A stretch of DNA of 64,000 bases from QVMG01 sp032073245 (GCA_032073245.1 DAMANX010000022.1:30445-94444), one strand, 5' to 3'; positions 44,943 through 55,247 are shown, numbered from the stretch's first letter. Made by a program: numbers and translations. The notes: generated by a model from the letters alone, not told the origin.

Positions 44943-44978
44943 GTCAAGCCTTAGATTATTTATCATCTAAGGCTTGAC
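44943..44978. terminator. Hairpin terminator downstream of the 6-bladed propeller gene
   Basis: GTCAAGCCTTAGAT (44943-44956) pairs perfectly with 44965-44978 around an 8-nt loop. It lies about 63 bp past the stop of the minus-strand gene. No long T-run follows. Confidence 0.6.
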
Positions 44979-45041
44979 GATAAGGGTTGCATATCTTTCT
45001 ATTAAGTAAAATGTGAAGATAGGTAATGTTCCGAAGATATT

Positions 45042-46184
45042 CTATTGCTTGAGTTTGCCTACAAATAATAAGTTATTGCTATTTTCATCCAATGTTTTTA
45101 ATAAGGTCTTTAATTTTTCTTTATCGTTCCTGGAACAGTCTTTTTCTGTCAGACGTTTTTCAATTAGATCAATTAATTCGCCTGGCTCTATATTTTGAGC
45201 AAAATAACCTTTGTTGAAAGATAAAACAGGAACTTCCATGCCTCCATAATAATCATTTATAATCTTTATATAAGAAGAAGTTTGATTCTTTTTATTGGTT
45301 GATATAAGTGAACTTTTATGGGTTTCAACATTATAGACCCAGGTAAGATATCGATCGGGTAATTCCCGACAAAAATGTATCCAGGGATATTTGCTTAAAG
45401 AAGGTGGTAAGACAATTTTATATACGGGCTGAAGTTTATTTCTTTTAGCGTCAAAATGAAATAAAGTATCCACTGCTGTATAGAAAAAATCGAAAGCATC
45501 TGTATTCTTATAAGAAAAGATCTCATGATCATAAATTGTACAAAGGAAATTTTCCTGTTTTGGTAATTCTTTTACAACATTTCCCTCCAAATCGATTTGA
45601 ATAGCAAAATTGGGATCATTCTCAAAGGGTAACTGAAGAATTGATAATATACCTTCATCTGATAGAGATATGACCGGTTTATTAAATTTTTGAGGTAAAG
45701 GAATATCTTTGATATGATTTCCTTTCATATCAAAAGTTAGTATTTTATCCCCTATAAATGTGACAAAATAAATAAGACCATTTTTCTCATCTATAATTTC
45801 ATCCTTAATAGACATTGGGTATTCACCCGGCCCTTGTCCGATTGATCCCACATCACACAGAAATTTACCGCTGCGATCAAATAGCTTGAAATTAGCATCC
45901 TCTTGTCGAATACCGATATAATTTTCTGATACAATCGTCCACCATGGTTTAAATAGAGCTTCCTCCGATGTTTCAAAACGGATCAATTCACAACTTTCAA
46001 CCAATTCACTTAATGGTACTATCTGTTTATCAGTTATGGCTTCCTGTGAACATACCATCATTTCCGTATCATTTATTGTAACTAATGTAATCGTACCATC
46101 TCCTTTATTGCCAGATTTAGAACACCTTACAAAGAAAGTGGTTAATAAGATAAACAATATAAATAGCAAGTTTAGATTCTTCAT
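45042..46184 (-). CDS. 6-bladed beta-propeller lipoprotein
   Basis: 380-residue lipoprotein: MKNLNLLFILFILLTTFFVRC gives Cys21. The NHL/6-bladed propeller pattern seen in many Bacteroidetes lipoproteins is present (LVESCELIRFETSEEALF, NYIGIRQEDANFKLFDRSGKFL, IGQGPGEYPMSIKDEIID, NGLIYFVTFIGDKILTFDMKG). The GQGPGEY motif is characteristic. Function is unknown; a carbohydrate- or peptide-binding surface role is possible. It has its own well-formed promoter. Confidence 0.85.
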   Translation of the reverse strand: MKNLNLLFILFILLTTFFVRCSKSGNKGDGTITLVTINDTEMMVCSQEAITDKQIVPLSELVESCELIRFETSEEALFKPWWTIVSENYIGIRQEDANFKLFDRSGKFLCDVGSIGQGPGEYPMSIKDEIIDEKNGLIYFVTFIGDKILTFDMKGNHIKDIPLPQKFNKPVISLSDEGILSILQLPFENDPNFAIQIDLEGNVVKELPKQENFLCTIYDHEIFSYKNTDAFDFFYTAVDTLFHFDAKRNKLQPVYKIVLPPSLSKYPWIHFCRELPDRYLTWVYNVETHKSSLISTNKKNQTSSYIKIINDYYGGMEVPVLSFNKGYFAQNIEPGELIDLIEKRLTEKDCSRNDKEKLKTLLKTLDENSNNLLFVGKLKQ

Positions 46185-46213
46185 ACGAGTGATTTTAGAG
46201 TGTTGATTTTTTA

Positions 46214-46243
46214 CAAATGTATAAATAGATTGTAGTATTGCAA
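46214..46243 (-). promoter_or_regulatory. Promoter of the 6-bladed propeller gene
   Basis: On the minus strand TTG (46241-46243), 19 bp, TACATTTG (46214-46221), about 30 bp before the ATG. Confidence 0.7.
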
Positions 46244-46521
46244 TCTATATATGAGAAATTTACGAATAATCCGTAATGTTTTATCGAAAATAAATAATAA
46301 AGGTAAGGATTGATCTTGCATAATATGGATTACTTAATTTATTTTCTTTCAGAAGTATCAAAGAATCATTATTCTAAGAATAATATGGAGAAGAAGGCTA
46401 TTTCAGTGTGTGCGCACAAACTTTTTTCTCAAAAAATGTTATCTTACTCATATAGTGGAGAAAAAATACTCTATATTTGCCCACACATTAAATCGAATAT
46501 TATAAACCTAAAAAACATATC
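46244..46521 (+). promoter_or_regulatory. Upstream region of the MFS transporter gene
   Basis: AT-rich intergenic DNA. A TATATTTG -7 element lies at 46472-46479, 42 bp before the ATG, without a clear -33. A short open frame in this stretch overlaps the promoter and is not supported as a gene. Confidence 0.45.
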
Positions 46522-47970
46522 ATGAGTAATTTGAAGAGCACGCAAGGCAAAATGACAAATTTCCGATGGACGATTTGTGCAATGCTATTTGTTGCAACAG
46601 CCGTCAACTATCTTGACCGTCAGGTTTTATCTTTAACCTGGGATGAGTTTATCAAACCTGAATTTCATTGGGATGAATCACATTATGGAACAATTACCTC
46701 CGTTTTTTCAATAGTATATGCTGTTTGTATGTTATTTGCTGGTCGCTTTATTGACTGGATGGGTACTAAGAAAGGATATCTTTGGGCTATTGGTGTTTGG
46801 TCGGTAGGTGCATGTATGCATGCGCTTTGTGGTATAGTAACTGAACGTTATGTAGGCTTAAGTTCAGCTGCCGAATTAGCACAAGCAACCGGTGCTACTG
46901 CTGTTGTTATTGCTACTGTTAGTATGTATTGCTTTCTGGCTGCCAGAACCATTCTTGCATTAGGGGAAGCTGGAAACTTCCCGGCAGCAATAAAAGTTAC
47001 TGCAGAATATTTCCCTAAAAAAGACCGTGCTTATGCAACCAGTATTTTTAATGCCGGAGCTTCTATCGGTGCATTGATTGCCCCTCTTTCTATTCCTTTA
47101 TTGGCTAAAATATGGGGATGGGAAATGGCATTTATCGTTATTGGTGCGCTAGGGTTTATCTGGATGGCATTTTGGGTATTCTTGTATGACGAGCCTCGTA
47201 AGAGTAAATTTGTGAATGCTGCCGAATTGGAATATATCGAACAAGATAAGAATGAATTAGTGGAAGGTACGGAAGATAAACTGGAAGATCAACCTGAGAA
47301 AAAGATGTCTTTCATTGACTGTTTTAAATACAAACAAACATGGGCATTTGCATTTGGTAAATTTATGACTGACGGTGTATGGTGGTTCTTCCTCTTTTGG
47401 ACTCCTTCGTACCTGAATACGCAATTTGGTATAAAAACATCTGAAGGACTTGGAATTGCTCTTATCTTTACTTTGTATGCAATCACTATGCTTTCTATTT
47501 ACGGAGGTAAATTGCCTACTATCATTATGAATAAAACAGGAAAAAATCCGTATGCCGCCCGTATGCAGGCTATGCTGATTTTTGCTTTCTTCCCATTAGT
47601 AGTGCTACTGGCACAACCTCTTGGTACTATATCTCCCTGGTTCCCCGTTATTATGATTGGTATTGGAGGTGCTGCTCATCAATCATGGTCAGCTAATATA
47701 TTCTCAACGGTAGGCGATATGTTCCCTAAGACAGCCATTGCAACTGTGACAGGTATTGGTGGTATGGCTGGTGGTATAGGATCAATGATTTTGCAAAAAG
47801 TAGCTGGTAACTTATTTGTATATGCTGGTGATACCAATATGACATTCATGGGCTTCGAAGGAAAACCAGCTGGATATTTTATCATATTCTGCGTGTGTGC
47901 GGTAGCTTATCTTGTCGGCTGGATTATAATGAAATCATTGGTGCCAAAATATAAACCAATTACAGCGTAA
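46522..47970 (+). CDS. MFS transporter, hexuronate (ExuT/ACS) type
   Basis: 482-residue major facilitator. The first helix AMLFVATAVNYLDRQVLSLT carries the NYLDRQ signature of the anion:cation symporter branch that includes ExuT. Twelve hydrophobic segments are seen, with the usual mid-protein acidic/lysine-rich loop (EQDKNELVEGTEDKLEDQPE). Hexuronate (galacturonate/glucuronate) is the best guess from family, not proven. It lies just upstream of PUL 3 but ends in its own terminator. Confidence 0.88.
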   Translation: MSNLKSTQGKMTNFRWTICAMLFVATAVNYLDRQVLSLTWDEFIKPEFHWDESHYGTITSVFSIVYAVCMLFAGRFIDWMGTKKGYLWAIGVWSVGACMHALCGIVTERYVGLSSAAELAQATGATAVVIATVSMYCFLAARTILALGEAGNFPAAIKVTAEYFPKKDRAYATSIFNAGASIGALIAPLSIPLLAKIWGWEMAFIVIGALGFIWMAFWVFLYDEPRKSKFVNAAELEYIEQDKNELVEGTEDKLEDQPEKKMSFIDCFKYKQTWAFAFGKFMTDGVWWFFLFWTPSYLNTQFGIKTSEGLGIALIFTLYAITMLSIYGGKLPTIIMNKTGKNPYAARMQAMLIFAFFPLVVLLAQPLGTISPWFPVIMIGIGGAAHQSWSANIFSTVGDMFPKTAIATVTGIGGMAGGIGSMILQKVAGNLFVYAGDTNMTFMGFEGKPAGYFIIFCVCAVAYLVGWIIMKSLVPKYKPITA

Positions 47971-47992
47971 ATAACGATTAAAGTTTAATAAT

Positions 47993-48041
47993 AAACGGTT
48001 AAGGATTAGGCAGCAATTTGTATTCTAATCTTTAACCGTTT
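47993..48041 (+). terminator. Terminator of the MFS gene
   Basis: AAACGGTTAAGGATTAG (47993-48009) pairs with 48025-48041 (16 of 17) around a 15-nt loop. The remaining 330 bp up to the sigma gene holds the sigma promoter and otherwise nothing recognised. Confidence 0.75.
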
Positions 48042-48295
48042 ATTTTATGATGTATATGAAAGTTTGGAGAACCCAAAGTAATTATGTAATTACCCAATTA
48101 CTTGGAGGTAGGAGTAATCTTTTCATTCCATCCCATGGCTATGCAAATAAGAGACAACTCATAGAAAAGATATATGCTAAGAAAACGAAAATGTGAATAG
48201 AATTTAACACTAATATTTTTTTATATATATCACATAAAAATCAATACCTAAATAAGTTAAAGCTGAAAGTTGACTAATCGAAACATTATTTATTA

Positions 48296-48326
48296 TTTGC
48301 TTGTTAATGTTTTTTTTATAAATTTG
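48296..48326 (+). promoter_or_regulatory. Promoter of the PUL 3 sigma gene
   Basis: TTTG (48296-48299), 19 bp, TAAATTTG (48319-48326), with ATG at 48373. Confidence 0.7.
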
Positions 48327-48372
48327 TATCTATATATCGCCTGATTAAATACTAATACTATTGTCTGTTTGT

Positions 48373-48942
48373 ATGGGAGACGCGGATGAGATATTATCCC
48401 TGAATGAGTTATATAAAAGCTATAATGATAGATTTATTCGTTTTGCTAAGTCGTATGTATCTTATACAGAAATAGCGGAAGATATCGTCATAGAAAGTTT
48501 TATGCACTATTGGGAAAATCGTTCTTCCTTATATGCCAACTCTAATATTCCTGTTTATTTATTAACTGTTATCAAACATAAATGCCTAAATTATTTGAAC
48601 CGGCTTCGTACGCGTAGAGAAATAGAAGAATATTTACTTCAAATGGATGAATGGGAACTTAATCTGCGTATCGCAACATTGGAAGCATGTAATCCTGAAA
48701 ATCTTTTTTCAGATGAAGTACAGCAAATCGTTCGTAATACTATTGTATCTTTCCCGGAATTGACGCGTGAAATATTTATTCGTAGCCGATTCAAGACTCA
48801 AACTCATAAAGAAATAGCTGACGAACTAGGGCTGTCTACTAAAAGTGTTGAATATCATATTACAAAATCTCTTAAGATTCTTCGGGTGGCACTAAAGGAT
48901 TATTTTCCTGTGTTTCTAGCAGCTACAAGACTTATGGGGTAA
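48373..48942 (+). CDS. ECF RNA polymerase sigma factor (PUL 3)
   Basis: 189-residue PUL-type sigma factor with region 2 (DRFIRFAKSYVSYTEIAEDI, FMHYWENRSSLYANSNIPVY) and region 4 (FPELTREIFIRSRFKTQTHKEIAD, LGLSTKSVEYHITKSLKIL). The frame is open four codons upstream from a TTG; ATG 48373 is preferred. It is co-directional with FecR 247 bp downstream, with the 47-bp shared motif between them. Confidence 0.92.
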   Translation: MGDADEILSLNELYKSYNDRFIRFAKSYVSYTEIAEDIVIESFMHYWENRSSLYANSNIPVYLLTVIKHKCLNYLNRLRTRREIEEYLLQMDEWELNLRIATLEACNPENLFSDEVQQIVRNTIVSFPELTREIFIRSRFKTQTHKEIADELGLSTKSVEYHITKSLKILRVALKDYFPVFLAATRLMG

Positions 48943-49020
48943 GAGAGAAGAGATTCTGACAAAATGTTACTTCGTTGGTAGTATTTTTTCTTTTACCTAT
49001 AATATGATGCCGTTGTATAT

Positions 49021-49067
49021 ATAGTGTATACACAAACTATGTATAGAAACTCTTTTTAACATATCAT
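49021..49067 (+). promoter_or_regulatory. 47-bp motif shared with 1717-1763 (copy B), candidate ECF-dependent promoter of fecR-susCD
   Basis: In the sigma-sense direction the copy contains CAAACTATGTATAGAAAC, two bases, then TTTTTAAC. It lies 78 bp after the sigma stop and 122 bp before the FecR start. GAAAC followed 20 bp later by GTC is conserved with copy A; an AAC in the -35 region is a hallmark of ECF promoters, but the spacing is longer than in classical ones. Calling it the sigma-dependent promoter is an inference from position and conservation. Confidence 0.5.
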
Positions 49068-49189
49068 TATGTCACAAAGATGGTTTCTTCTCTCTTAAAA
49101 ATAAGAAGATTACCTCATCTCTAAAAAAAGTCAATAATTCATTTAGGGATAGCTCTTACTTATTTGCTTTATATGTGAAAGAGAATATT

Positions 49190-50131
49190 ATGGATAAGAA
49201 AATATTATATAGATTTTTTGATGGAACTGCTTCTAAAGAGGAAAAAGAAGAAGTAAAGGTGTGGCTGGATGCAGAACCAGGAAATAGAAATGAATTGTTT
49301 AAGGAACGGGAATTTTTTAATGCATTGATTTTATCAGAAAATATGCCTGTTATAGAAGAGGAAAAACCTTTACAAAAATCATCTTCGGTAAACATTCTGT
49401 TTGAAATGGTAAAAATAGCGGCAGTGGTTGCAATAACTGTTATGATTGGCCTCTATTTTTATGCCGAAAAGATGAATGAAAGGAATATGGCCATGAATAC
49501 TTTGATTGTTCCTGCCGGTCAACGGGCTAATCTTATTCTTCCGGATGGAACGCGTGTTTGGTTGAATGCACGAACAGAAATAAAATATCCGGCTTTTTTT
49601 AATGATTCCAAACGGGAAATAGAATTGAATGGAGAAGCTTATTTTGAAGTGAGTAGGGGAAAGCAACCTTTTATTGTGCATACGCATACTTGTGATGTTG
49701 AAGTGTTGGGCACAAAATTTAATGTAGAAGCATATAGTGATACGGATTTTTTCTCAACAGCATTAATGGAAGGTTCCGTTAAAGTGATACAAAACAATGA
49801 TTCAACGAAAACGGTGGTGTTGAAGCCAAAACAAAAAGTATATATTGAAGAAGGAGAGTTGGTGGCAAGCGCAATAGATGATTATGACCCTTATCGATGG
49901 AAAGAAGGATTGATATGTTTTAAAAACACCAATTTTATGGAATTAATGACACGTTTTGAAAAGTGCTATGGGATACCAATTATAATAGAAAATAAAAAAC
50001 TTTCAGATCATGTGTTCAGCGGAAAATTCCGTATCTCTGACGGTATAGATAATGCCTTGCGGGTATTGCAGAAAGAAGCTAAATATACCTTTACAAGGAA
50101 TTCTGATGATTCTGTGATATATATCAAATAG
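49190..50131 (+). CDS. FecR-family anti-sigma factor (PUL 3)
   Basis: 314-residue transmembrane anti-sigma regulator. The N-terminal part MDKKILYRFFDGTASKEEKE binds sigma. There is one transmembrane helix (MVKIAAVVAITVMIGLYFYA, about 79-98). The periplasmic FecR domain follows (LILPDGTRVWLNARTEIKYP, IELNGEAYFEVSRGKQPFIV, CDVEVLGTKFNVEAY), then the C-terminal DUF4974-type domain (FEKCYGIPIIIENKKLSDHVF). A GTG start five codons upstream is possible. It precedes the STN-type SusC by 142 bp. Confidence 0.93.
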   Translation: MDKKILYRFFDGTASKEEKEEVKVWLDAEPGNRNELFKEREFFNALILSENMPVIEEEKPLQKSSSVNILFEMVKIAAVVAITVMIGLYFYAEKMNERNMAMNTLIVPAGQRANLILPDGTRVWLNARTEIKYPAFFNDSKREIELNGEAYFEVSRGKQPFIVHTHTCDVEVLGTKFNVEAYSDTDFFSTALMEGSVKVIQNNDSTKTVVLKPKQKVYIEEGELVASAIDDYDPYRWKEGLICFKNTNFMELMTRFEKCYGIPIIIENKKLSDHVFSGKFRISDGIDNALRVLQKEAKYTFTRNSDDSVIYIK

Positions 50132-50273
50132 TTTAACTTAAAAAAGGGAGAATGCCTATGATAAAACACTTTTGTTAACCACATTGAATGAAATTGCCGA
50201 CAAGTGCGCCAACACCCATCGGCAAGCATTAACACAATTTTAAACTGTATTAATCTAATAGAACCATAAAGAT

Positions 50274-53200
50274 ATGAATAAATTTTCATTATCGCAGGAC
50301 TCTTGTTTTGCAAGGTCTCGATATAAACATTTTTTTAGAATAATGAAGATAACCACATTATTAATGTTTGCGCTCGTTTTTTGCTTACATGCAGAAAAAA
50401 CTACTTCCCAAAATGTCCTCATCACCTTGCACAAGACTAATGCCCAGCTGGAACAAGTTTTAGGAGATATTGAACAGCAATCGAATTATCTGTTTGTTTA
50501 TAACAAATATGTGGATGTTAACCGTAATTTATCTCTGAATATAAACCGTTTACCACTTAAAGACGCCTTAAACAAAATATTTGAAGGAACAGATGTTCGC
50601 TTTGATGTAGAAGGATCGTATATTATACTTTCCGGAAAAAATGATGTAAATAAGCCTTCAGTAAATCAACAATCCATTACCATTAGCGGTACTGTTACCG
50701 ATGAATACGGAGACGGGCTTCCTGGTGTGAATATAGCTGTGAAAGGAACGACAAATGGTACTATAACTGACTTGAACGGAAAATATAATCTCAATGTTTC
50801 CGACAATAATGCCGTATTAACCTTCTCTTTCCTGGGATATGCTACCATAGAAAAAACAGTCGGAACTCAGCGTGTTATAAATGTATCTATGGAAGAAGAT
50901 GCCCGCCAGATTGATGAGGTGGTAGTTACCGCATTAGGTATATTAAAAAAGGAAAAGTCACTAACCTATTCAACTCAGATTGTAGATGGTAATGAATTGA
51001 CCCGCGCAAAAGACCCGAACATGATTAATTCATTGGCAGGTAAAACAGCCGGTGTACAGATTAACAGGAGCTCCTCCGGATTAGGTGGTTCTGTGAAGGT
51101 TGTTATTCGTGGTGACCGTTCTGTATCAGGTAGTAACCAACCTTTGTATGTGATAGATGGTGTTCCTATTAATAGTTCTTCAAATAACCAGACTGCAACA
51201 ACAATCGGAGGTAATAACGACTCCGGTAATCGTGATGGTGGAGATGGTATTTCCAACTTAAATCCCGATGATATTGAAAGTATGAATATACTGAAAGGCC
51301 CGGCGGCTGCCGCTCTTTATGGTAGTTCTGCTGCCAATGGCGTTGTGGTTATCACAACAAAGAAAGGAAAAGCGGGTAGAACAGATATTACATTTAATAG
51401 TAATACTACATGGGAAAGTGCTGCACATGGCAGGCCTGAATTTCAAAATAGTTTTGGTGGTGTAACAACCAGTTGGGGAGATCCTATAAGTGGTAGTCCG
51501 GATTATATGGATATGTTTTTCAATACAGGTTTTACTACTATCAATTCATTATCCTTGAGTTCCGGTTCGGAAACTATGCAGACTTATTTCTCGTATGCTA
51601 ATACGTATGGAAAAGGTATTATAGAAAATAATAAGCTGAGTAAGCATAACTTCAATTTCCGGGAAACAGCACATTTCTTTGACAAAAAGTTGACATTGGA
51701 TGCTAATATTAACCTGATGTATCAGGATGTGGAAAACCGTCCGTCACCGGGTGGATTCTATATGAATCCGTTAGTAGGTGTGTATCGTTTCCCAAGAGGA
51801 AGTGTACAGGGAGGTGAAACTTTTGCTTATTATAAAGAAAACTATAAATATCTGGATGCAGGTCGTAATATGTATCTGCAGAATTGGTATACTGAACCTA
51901 CAACCTGGGAACAAAACCCTTTCTGGTTAACAAACATGTTGCCCAATGAAGATCAAAGATACCGTACGATAGCCAACTTGAGTGCATCCTATAAAATTAA
52001 TCCCAATTTTACTGTTCAGGCTAGAGGAAATGCCGATGTGATTACAGATAATTATGAGATGAAAATGTATGCGGGAACGAATCCGGCATTAACAGGAGGT
52101 AATAACGGACGTTATATCGTGGATGAATCCAATAGTATGAGTTTGTATGGTGATGTGATGGTTTCCTATCAACAACAATTCAAAGATATTTCAGTGAATG
52201 CAACTCTTGGTGCGAGTATTAATGATGTAAGAGGTAAATCACTAGGTGTGGATTCCTATCCGGGTGGACTGTATAATCCAAATCTCTTTGCATCCGGTAA
52301 TATAGATCATAATGGTGGTTCTCCTTCCATGAATAAATATCACAGTCAGGAACAAGCTGTATTCTTTTCCGGGCAAGTAGGATTCCGTGATTGGGTATTT
52401 CTGGATGTTACTGCACGTAATGACTGGACATCTACTCTGGCTTTTACAAAATATATGAATAAAGGTTTCTTCTATCCTTCTGTTGGTTTGACATGGGTCA
52501 TGAATGATTGTCTGAAGATGCCTGAATGGGTTGATTTAGGTAAAGTGAGAGGGGCCTGGTCTAAAGTAGGTAATGGGTTGCCTAGATATAGAAGTAATCC
52601 TTTAAATAGTGTAGGGCGTGGTGGTACAATTGGTTATAATACAACTTCCCCATTTAACGAATTGAAACCTGAAATGACAACTTCTGTTGAAGTAGGTACA
52701 GAATGGCGTATGTTTGGTAGCCGTTTGGAATTTGATTTCACGTATTATCAAACCCACACCCGTAATCAACTCTTCTCATTAGCAGCTCCTTCAGGCTCCA
52801 AGTATACGACTTACTATGTCAATGCAGGGGATATTAAAAATGAAGGTATTGAAATTGTATTGAGCGGATCGCCTGTTATGACCCAGGATTTCAGATGGAA
52901 GACCGGAGTTAATTTCTCATTGAATAGAAATACTGTTATTGAATTGGCGGAAGATTTAGGCTACTTTAGTTTCGGTGGCGGTGGGTCAAACAGTTATTCC
53001 ATGCGTCTTGAAGTAGATGGATCTTTTGGTGATATTTACGGTCGTATGTTCCTGCGTGACGAACAAGGGAATATCCAGTATGATACGGATGGTATACCTA
53101 TGCCTGATAAATCGGATTATAAGAAAATTGGCAATACATCACCAAAATTTAACATGGGATGGCAAAATACCTTTACTTATAAAGGTTTCTCCTTGTATTT

Positions 53201-53642
53201 GTTGATCGACGGACGCTTTGGTGGTGATGTGATTTCTTTGACACAAGCTGAATTAGATAAGTATGGCGTAAGTAAAAGAACAGGTCAAGATCGTTTAAAT
53301 GGTGGAGTGCAGTTTGATGGAAGAAAGATCGAAAACGTAGAACGTTTCTATACTATTGTAGGTGGACGGGATGGTATCACCGAAAATTATGTATATGATG
53401 CGACAAATATTCGTTTACGTGAAGTATCTATAGGTTACTCTTTACCGCGTAGCTTATTCCAGAACACATTCATCAAAGGAGCAGACTTGTCTTTAATAGG
53501 CCGGAATTTGTTTTTCCTGAAAAACAATGCTCCCTATGACCCGGACGGAACCCTTTCTGTGGGTAATGGCTTACAAGGTGTAGATGTATTCGGTATGCCG
53601 AGTACACGTTCGTTTGGTTTCAATGTTAAAGTTAAATTCTAA
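50274..53642 (+). CDS. SusC/RagA-type TonB-dependent transporter with STN domain (PUL 3)
   Basis: 1,122-residue outer-membrane transporter. An N-terminal segment precedes the signal peptide (ITTLLMFALVFCLHAEKTTS), then an STN domain (VLITLHKTNAQLEQVLGDIE, about 42-118), a CarboxypepD_reg domain (ISGTVTDEYGDGLPGVNIAV), a TonB-box-like IDEVVVTALG, a plug (IRGDRSVSGSNQPLYVIDG, ILKGPAAAALYGSSAANGVV) and a barrel ending FNVKVKF. The STN domain fits signalling to FecR. SusD follows after 12 bp. Confidence 0.96.
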   Translation: MNKFSLSQDSCFARSRYKHFFRIMKITTLLMFALVFCLHAEKTTSQNVLITLHKTNAQLEQVLGDIEQQSNYLFVYNKYVDVNRNLSLNINRLPLKDALNKIFEGTDVRFDVEGSYIILSGKNDVNKPSVNQQSITISGTVTDEYGDGLPGVNIAVKGTTNGTITDLNGKYNLNVSDNNAVLTFSFLGYATIEKTVGTQRVINVSMEEDARQIDEVVVTALGILKKEKSLTYSTQIVDGNELTRAKDPNMINSLAGKTAGVQINRSSSGLGGSVKVVIRGDRSVSGSNQPLYVIDGVPINSSSNNQTATTIGGNNDSGNRDGGDGISNLNPDDIESMNILKGPAAAALYGSSAANGVVVITTKKGKAGRTDITFNSNTTWESAAHGRPEFQNSFGGVTTSWGDPISGSPDYMDMFFNTGFTTINSLSLSSGSETMQTYFSYANTYGKGIIENNKLSKHNFNFRETAHFFDKKLTLDANINLMYQDVENRPSPGGFYMNPLVGVYRFPRGSVQGGETFAYYKENYKYLDAGRNMYLQNWYTEPTTWEQNPFWLTNMLPNEDQRYRTIANLSASYKINPNFTVQARGNADVITDNYEMKMYAGTNPALTGGNNGRYIVDESNSMSLYGDVMVSYQQQFKDISVNATLGASINDVRGKSLGVDSYPGGLYNPNLFASGNIDHNGGSPSMNKYHSQEQAVFFSGQVGFRDWVFLDVTARNDWTSTLAFTKYMNKGFFYPSVGLTWVMNDCLKMPEWVDLGKVRGAWSKVGNGLPRYRSNPLNSVGRGGTIGYNTTSPFNELKPEMTTSVEVGTEWRMFGSRLEFDFTYYQTHTRNQLFSLAAPSGSKYTTYYVNAGDIKNEGIEIVLSGSPVMTQDFRWKTGVNFSLNRNTVIELAEDLGYFSFGGGGSNSYSMRLEVDGSFGDIYGRMFLRDEQGNIQYDTDGIPMPDKSDYKKIGNTSPKFNMGWQNTFTYKGFSLYLLIDGRFGGDVISLTQAELDKYGVSKRTGQDRLNGGVQFDGRKIENVERFYTIVGGRDGITENYVYDATNIRLREVSIGYSLPRSLFQNTFIKGADLSLIGRNLFFLKNNAPYDPDGTLSVGNGLQGVDVFGMPSTRSFGFNVKVKF

Positions 53643-53654
53643 TACAGTTGAGTT

Positions 53655-55238
53655 ATGAAAAATAACATTAAATATATAGTAGTTCTCCTGTCGGTAATTT
53701 TTATGTACCCTTCCTGTACAGGGAATTTCGAAGAAATGAATACCCCTCCTTTTGGAGTGACCGATAATGAGCTGACTCAGGATAATAACCTGATTGGAAT
53801 GCATTTCCCAACCATACAGCAATCAATTTACTATAATTACGGAGGTGGAGGTTATTATTTCCAAACTTTCCAGAATTTGCATGCAGATATATGGTCCGGC
53901 TATATGGCTACACCCAGTAATTTTAAAGGTGGTATTAATAATCAAACTTATTTCCTGAATAATGACTGGAATGACGATTGTTGGTCATACACATATAATC
54001 GTGTGATGACTAATCAATTGAAAGTGAAAGAAAAATGCGAGGAACAAGGATATGAAACGTATGCTCATTTTGATGCCATCAATACAATTTTACGGGTATT
54101 AGCAATGTCACGAATGGTTGACCAATACGGCCCCATTATTTATTCAAAATATGGAGAAACGATGACGGGAGGTGCTTATGATTCCGCACAAGATGCTTAT
54201 AAGTTGTTTTTCAGTGAATTGAATGAAGCGAACCAAGCATTGGCAGCAGCATTGAATAAACCTGTGGCTTCTTTTGCCCGTTTTGATATGGCATATAGTG
54301 GTAAGCTGGATAAATGGATGAAATTGGGAAATACCTTGCGTTTACGTTTGGCTATGCGTGTAGTTAAATATGATGCTGATTGGGCAAGAAGAGAAGCTGA
54401 AGCAGCAATTAAAGCTCCTGAGGGCCTTTTGGGAAAAGATGATAGCTTTATAATTAATGGATTCGGATGGCGCCATCCACTTTATACGGTATCTATTTCT
54501 TATAACGATGTTTTTGTAAGTGCAAATATTCAATCCATTATGGAAGGATATGGAGATACTCGTCTTCCAAAGTATGGGTTAGCGAAAGAAACTAAAGTGA
54601 TAGGAGTAAGAACCGGTATACCTGATCTGGATGTTTTAGCAGATCAATATAAAGCTATAATCTCTCAAATAAATATTACTTCAGCCGATATGCCTGCTGT
54701 TTTATTAACTTCTGCAGAAGCCTATTTCTTATTAGCTGAGGCTGCATTAAGAGGTTGGGATACCGGGGGAAGTGCTCAATCATTTTATGAAGAAGGAGTG
54801 AATGCTTCATTTTCTCAGTGGGGAGCATCACCGGGAGATTATCTAAATAGTTCAAATCTTCCTGCTGACTGGGTAGATCCTCTTCGTGAAGATTTTAATT
54901 CTCCGGCAGTAAGTAAGGTTTCTCCCCGTTGGGAAGATGCAAAAAACGATGAAGAACGGTTGGAAAAGATCATTACTCAGAAATGGATAGCAGGTTTCCC
55001 GGAAGGTATGAATGCCTGGGCCGAATGGCGTCGTACGGGATATCCTAAATTGTTCCCAATTCTAAAGAATGATAGTCAGGGAACAATCCCAACAGAATTG
55101 GGTGTGCGTCGTTTGACATATACATTGCGGGAACAACGCGATAATCCATCTGGATATGCTTCAGCTGTACAGATGTTAGGCGGCCCTGATACAGGAGCAA
55201 CTCGTTTGTTCTGGGATATTGATAAACCGAATTTTTAA
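53655..55238 (+). CDS. SusD/RagB-family lipoprotein, SusD-like-2 type (PUL 3)
   Basis: 527-residue glycan-binding lipoprotein with lipobox MYPSC (Cys at about residue 21). The start TGNFEEMNTPPFGVTDNEL and the middle INTILRVLAMSRMVDQYGPI plus the LRLRLAMRVVKYD helix are typical of the SusD-like-2 branch. The C-terminal region EKIITQKWIAGFPEGMNAWA, AEWRRTGYPKLFP is intact. It pairs with the SusC 12 bp upstream. Confidence 0.94.
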   Translation: MKNNIKYIVVLLSVIFMYPSCTGNFEEMNTPPFGVTDNELTQDNNLIGMHFPTIQQSIYYNYGGGGYYFQTFQNLHADIWSGYMATPSNFKGGINNQTYFLNNDWNDDCWSYTYNRVMTNQLKVKEKCEEQGYETYAHFDAINTILRVLAMSRMVDQYGPIIYSKYGETMTGGAYDSAQDAYKLFFSELNEANQALAAALNKPVASFARFDMAYSGKLDKWMKLGNTLRLRLAMRVVKYDADWARREAEAAIKAPEGLLGKDDSFIINGFGWRHPLYTVSISYNDVFVSANIQSIMEGYGDTRLPKYGLAKETKVIGVRTGIPDLDVLADQYKAIISQINITSADMPAVLLTSAEAYFLLAEAALRGWDTGGSAQSFYEEGVNASFSQWGASPGDYLNSSNLPADWVDPLREDFNSPAVSKVSPRWEDAKNDEERLEKIITQKWIAGFPEGMNAWAEWRRTGYPKLFPILKNDSQGTIPTELGVRRLTYTLREQRDNPSGYASAVQMLGGPDTGATRLFWDIDKPNF

Positions 55239-55247
55239 TGATAATAG

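Noticed and set aside
46310..46525. 71-codon open frame before the MFS gene
   Set aside because: It overlaps the -7 element and the start of the MFS gene and shows no domain.
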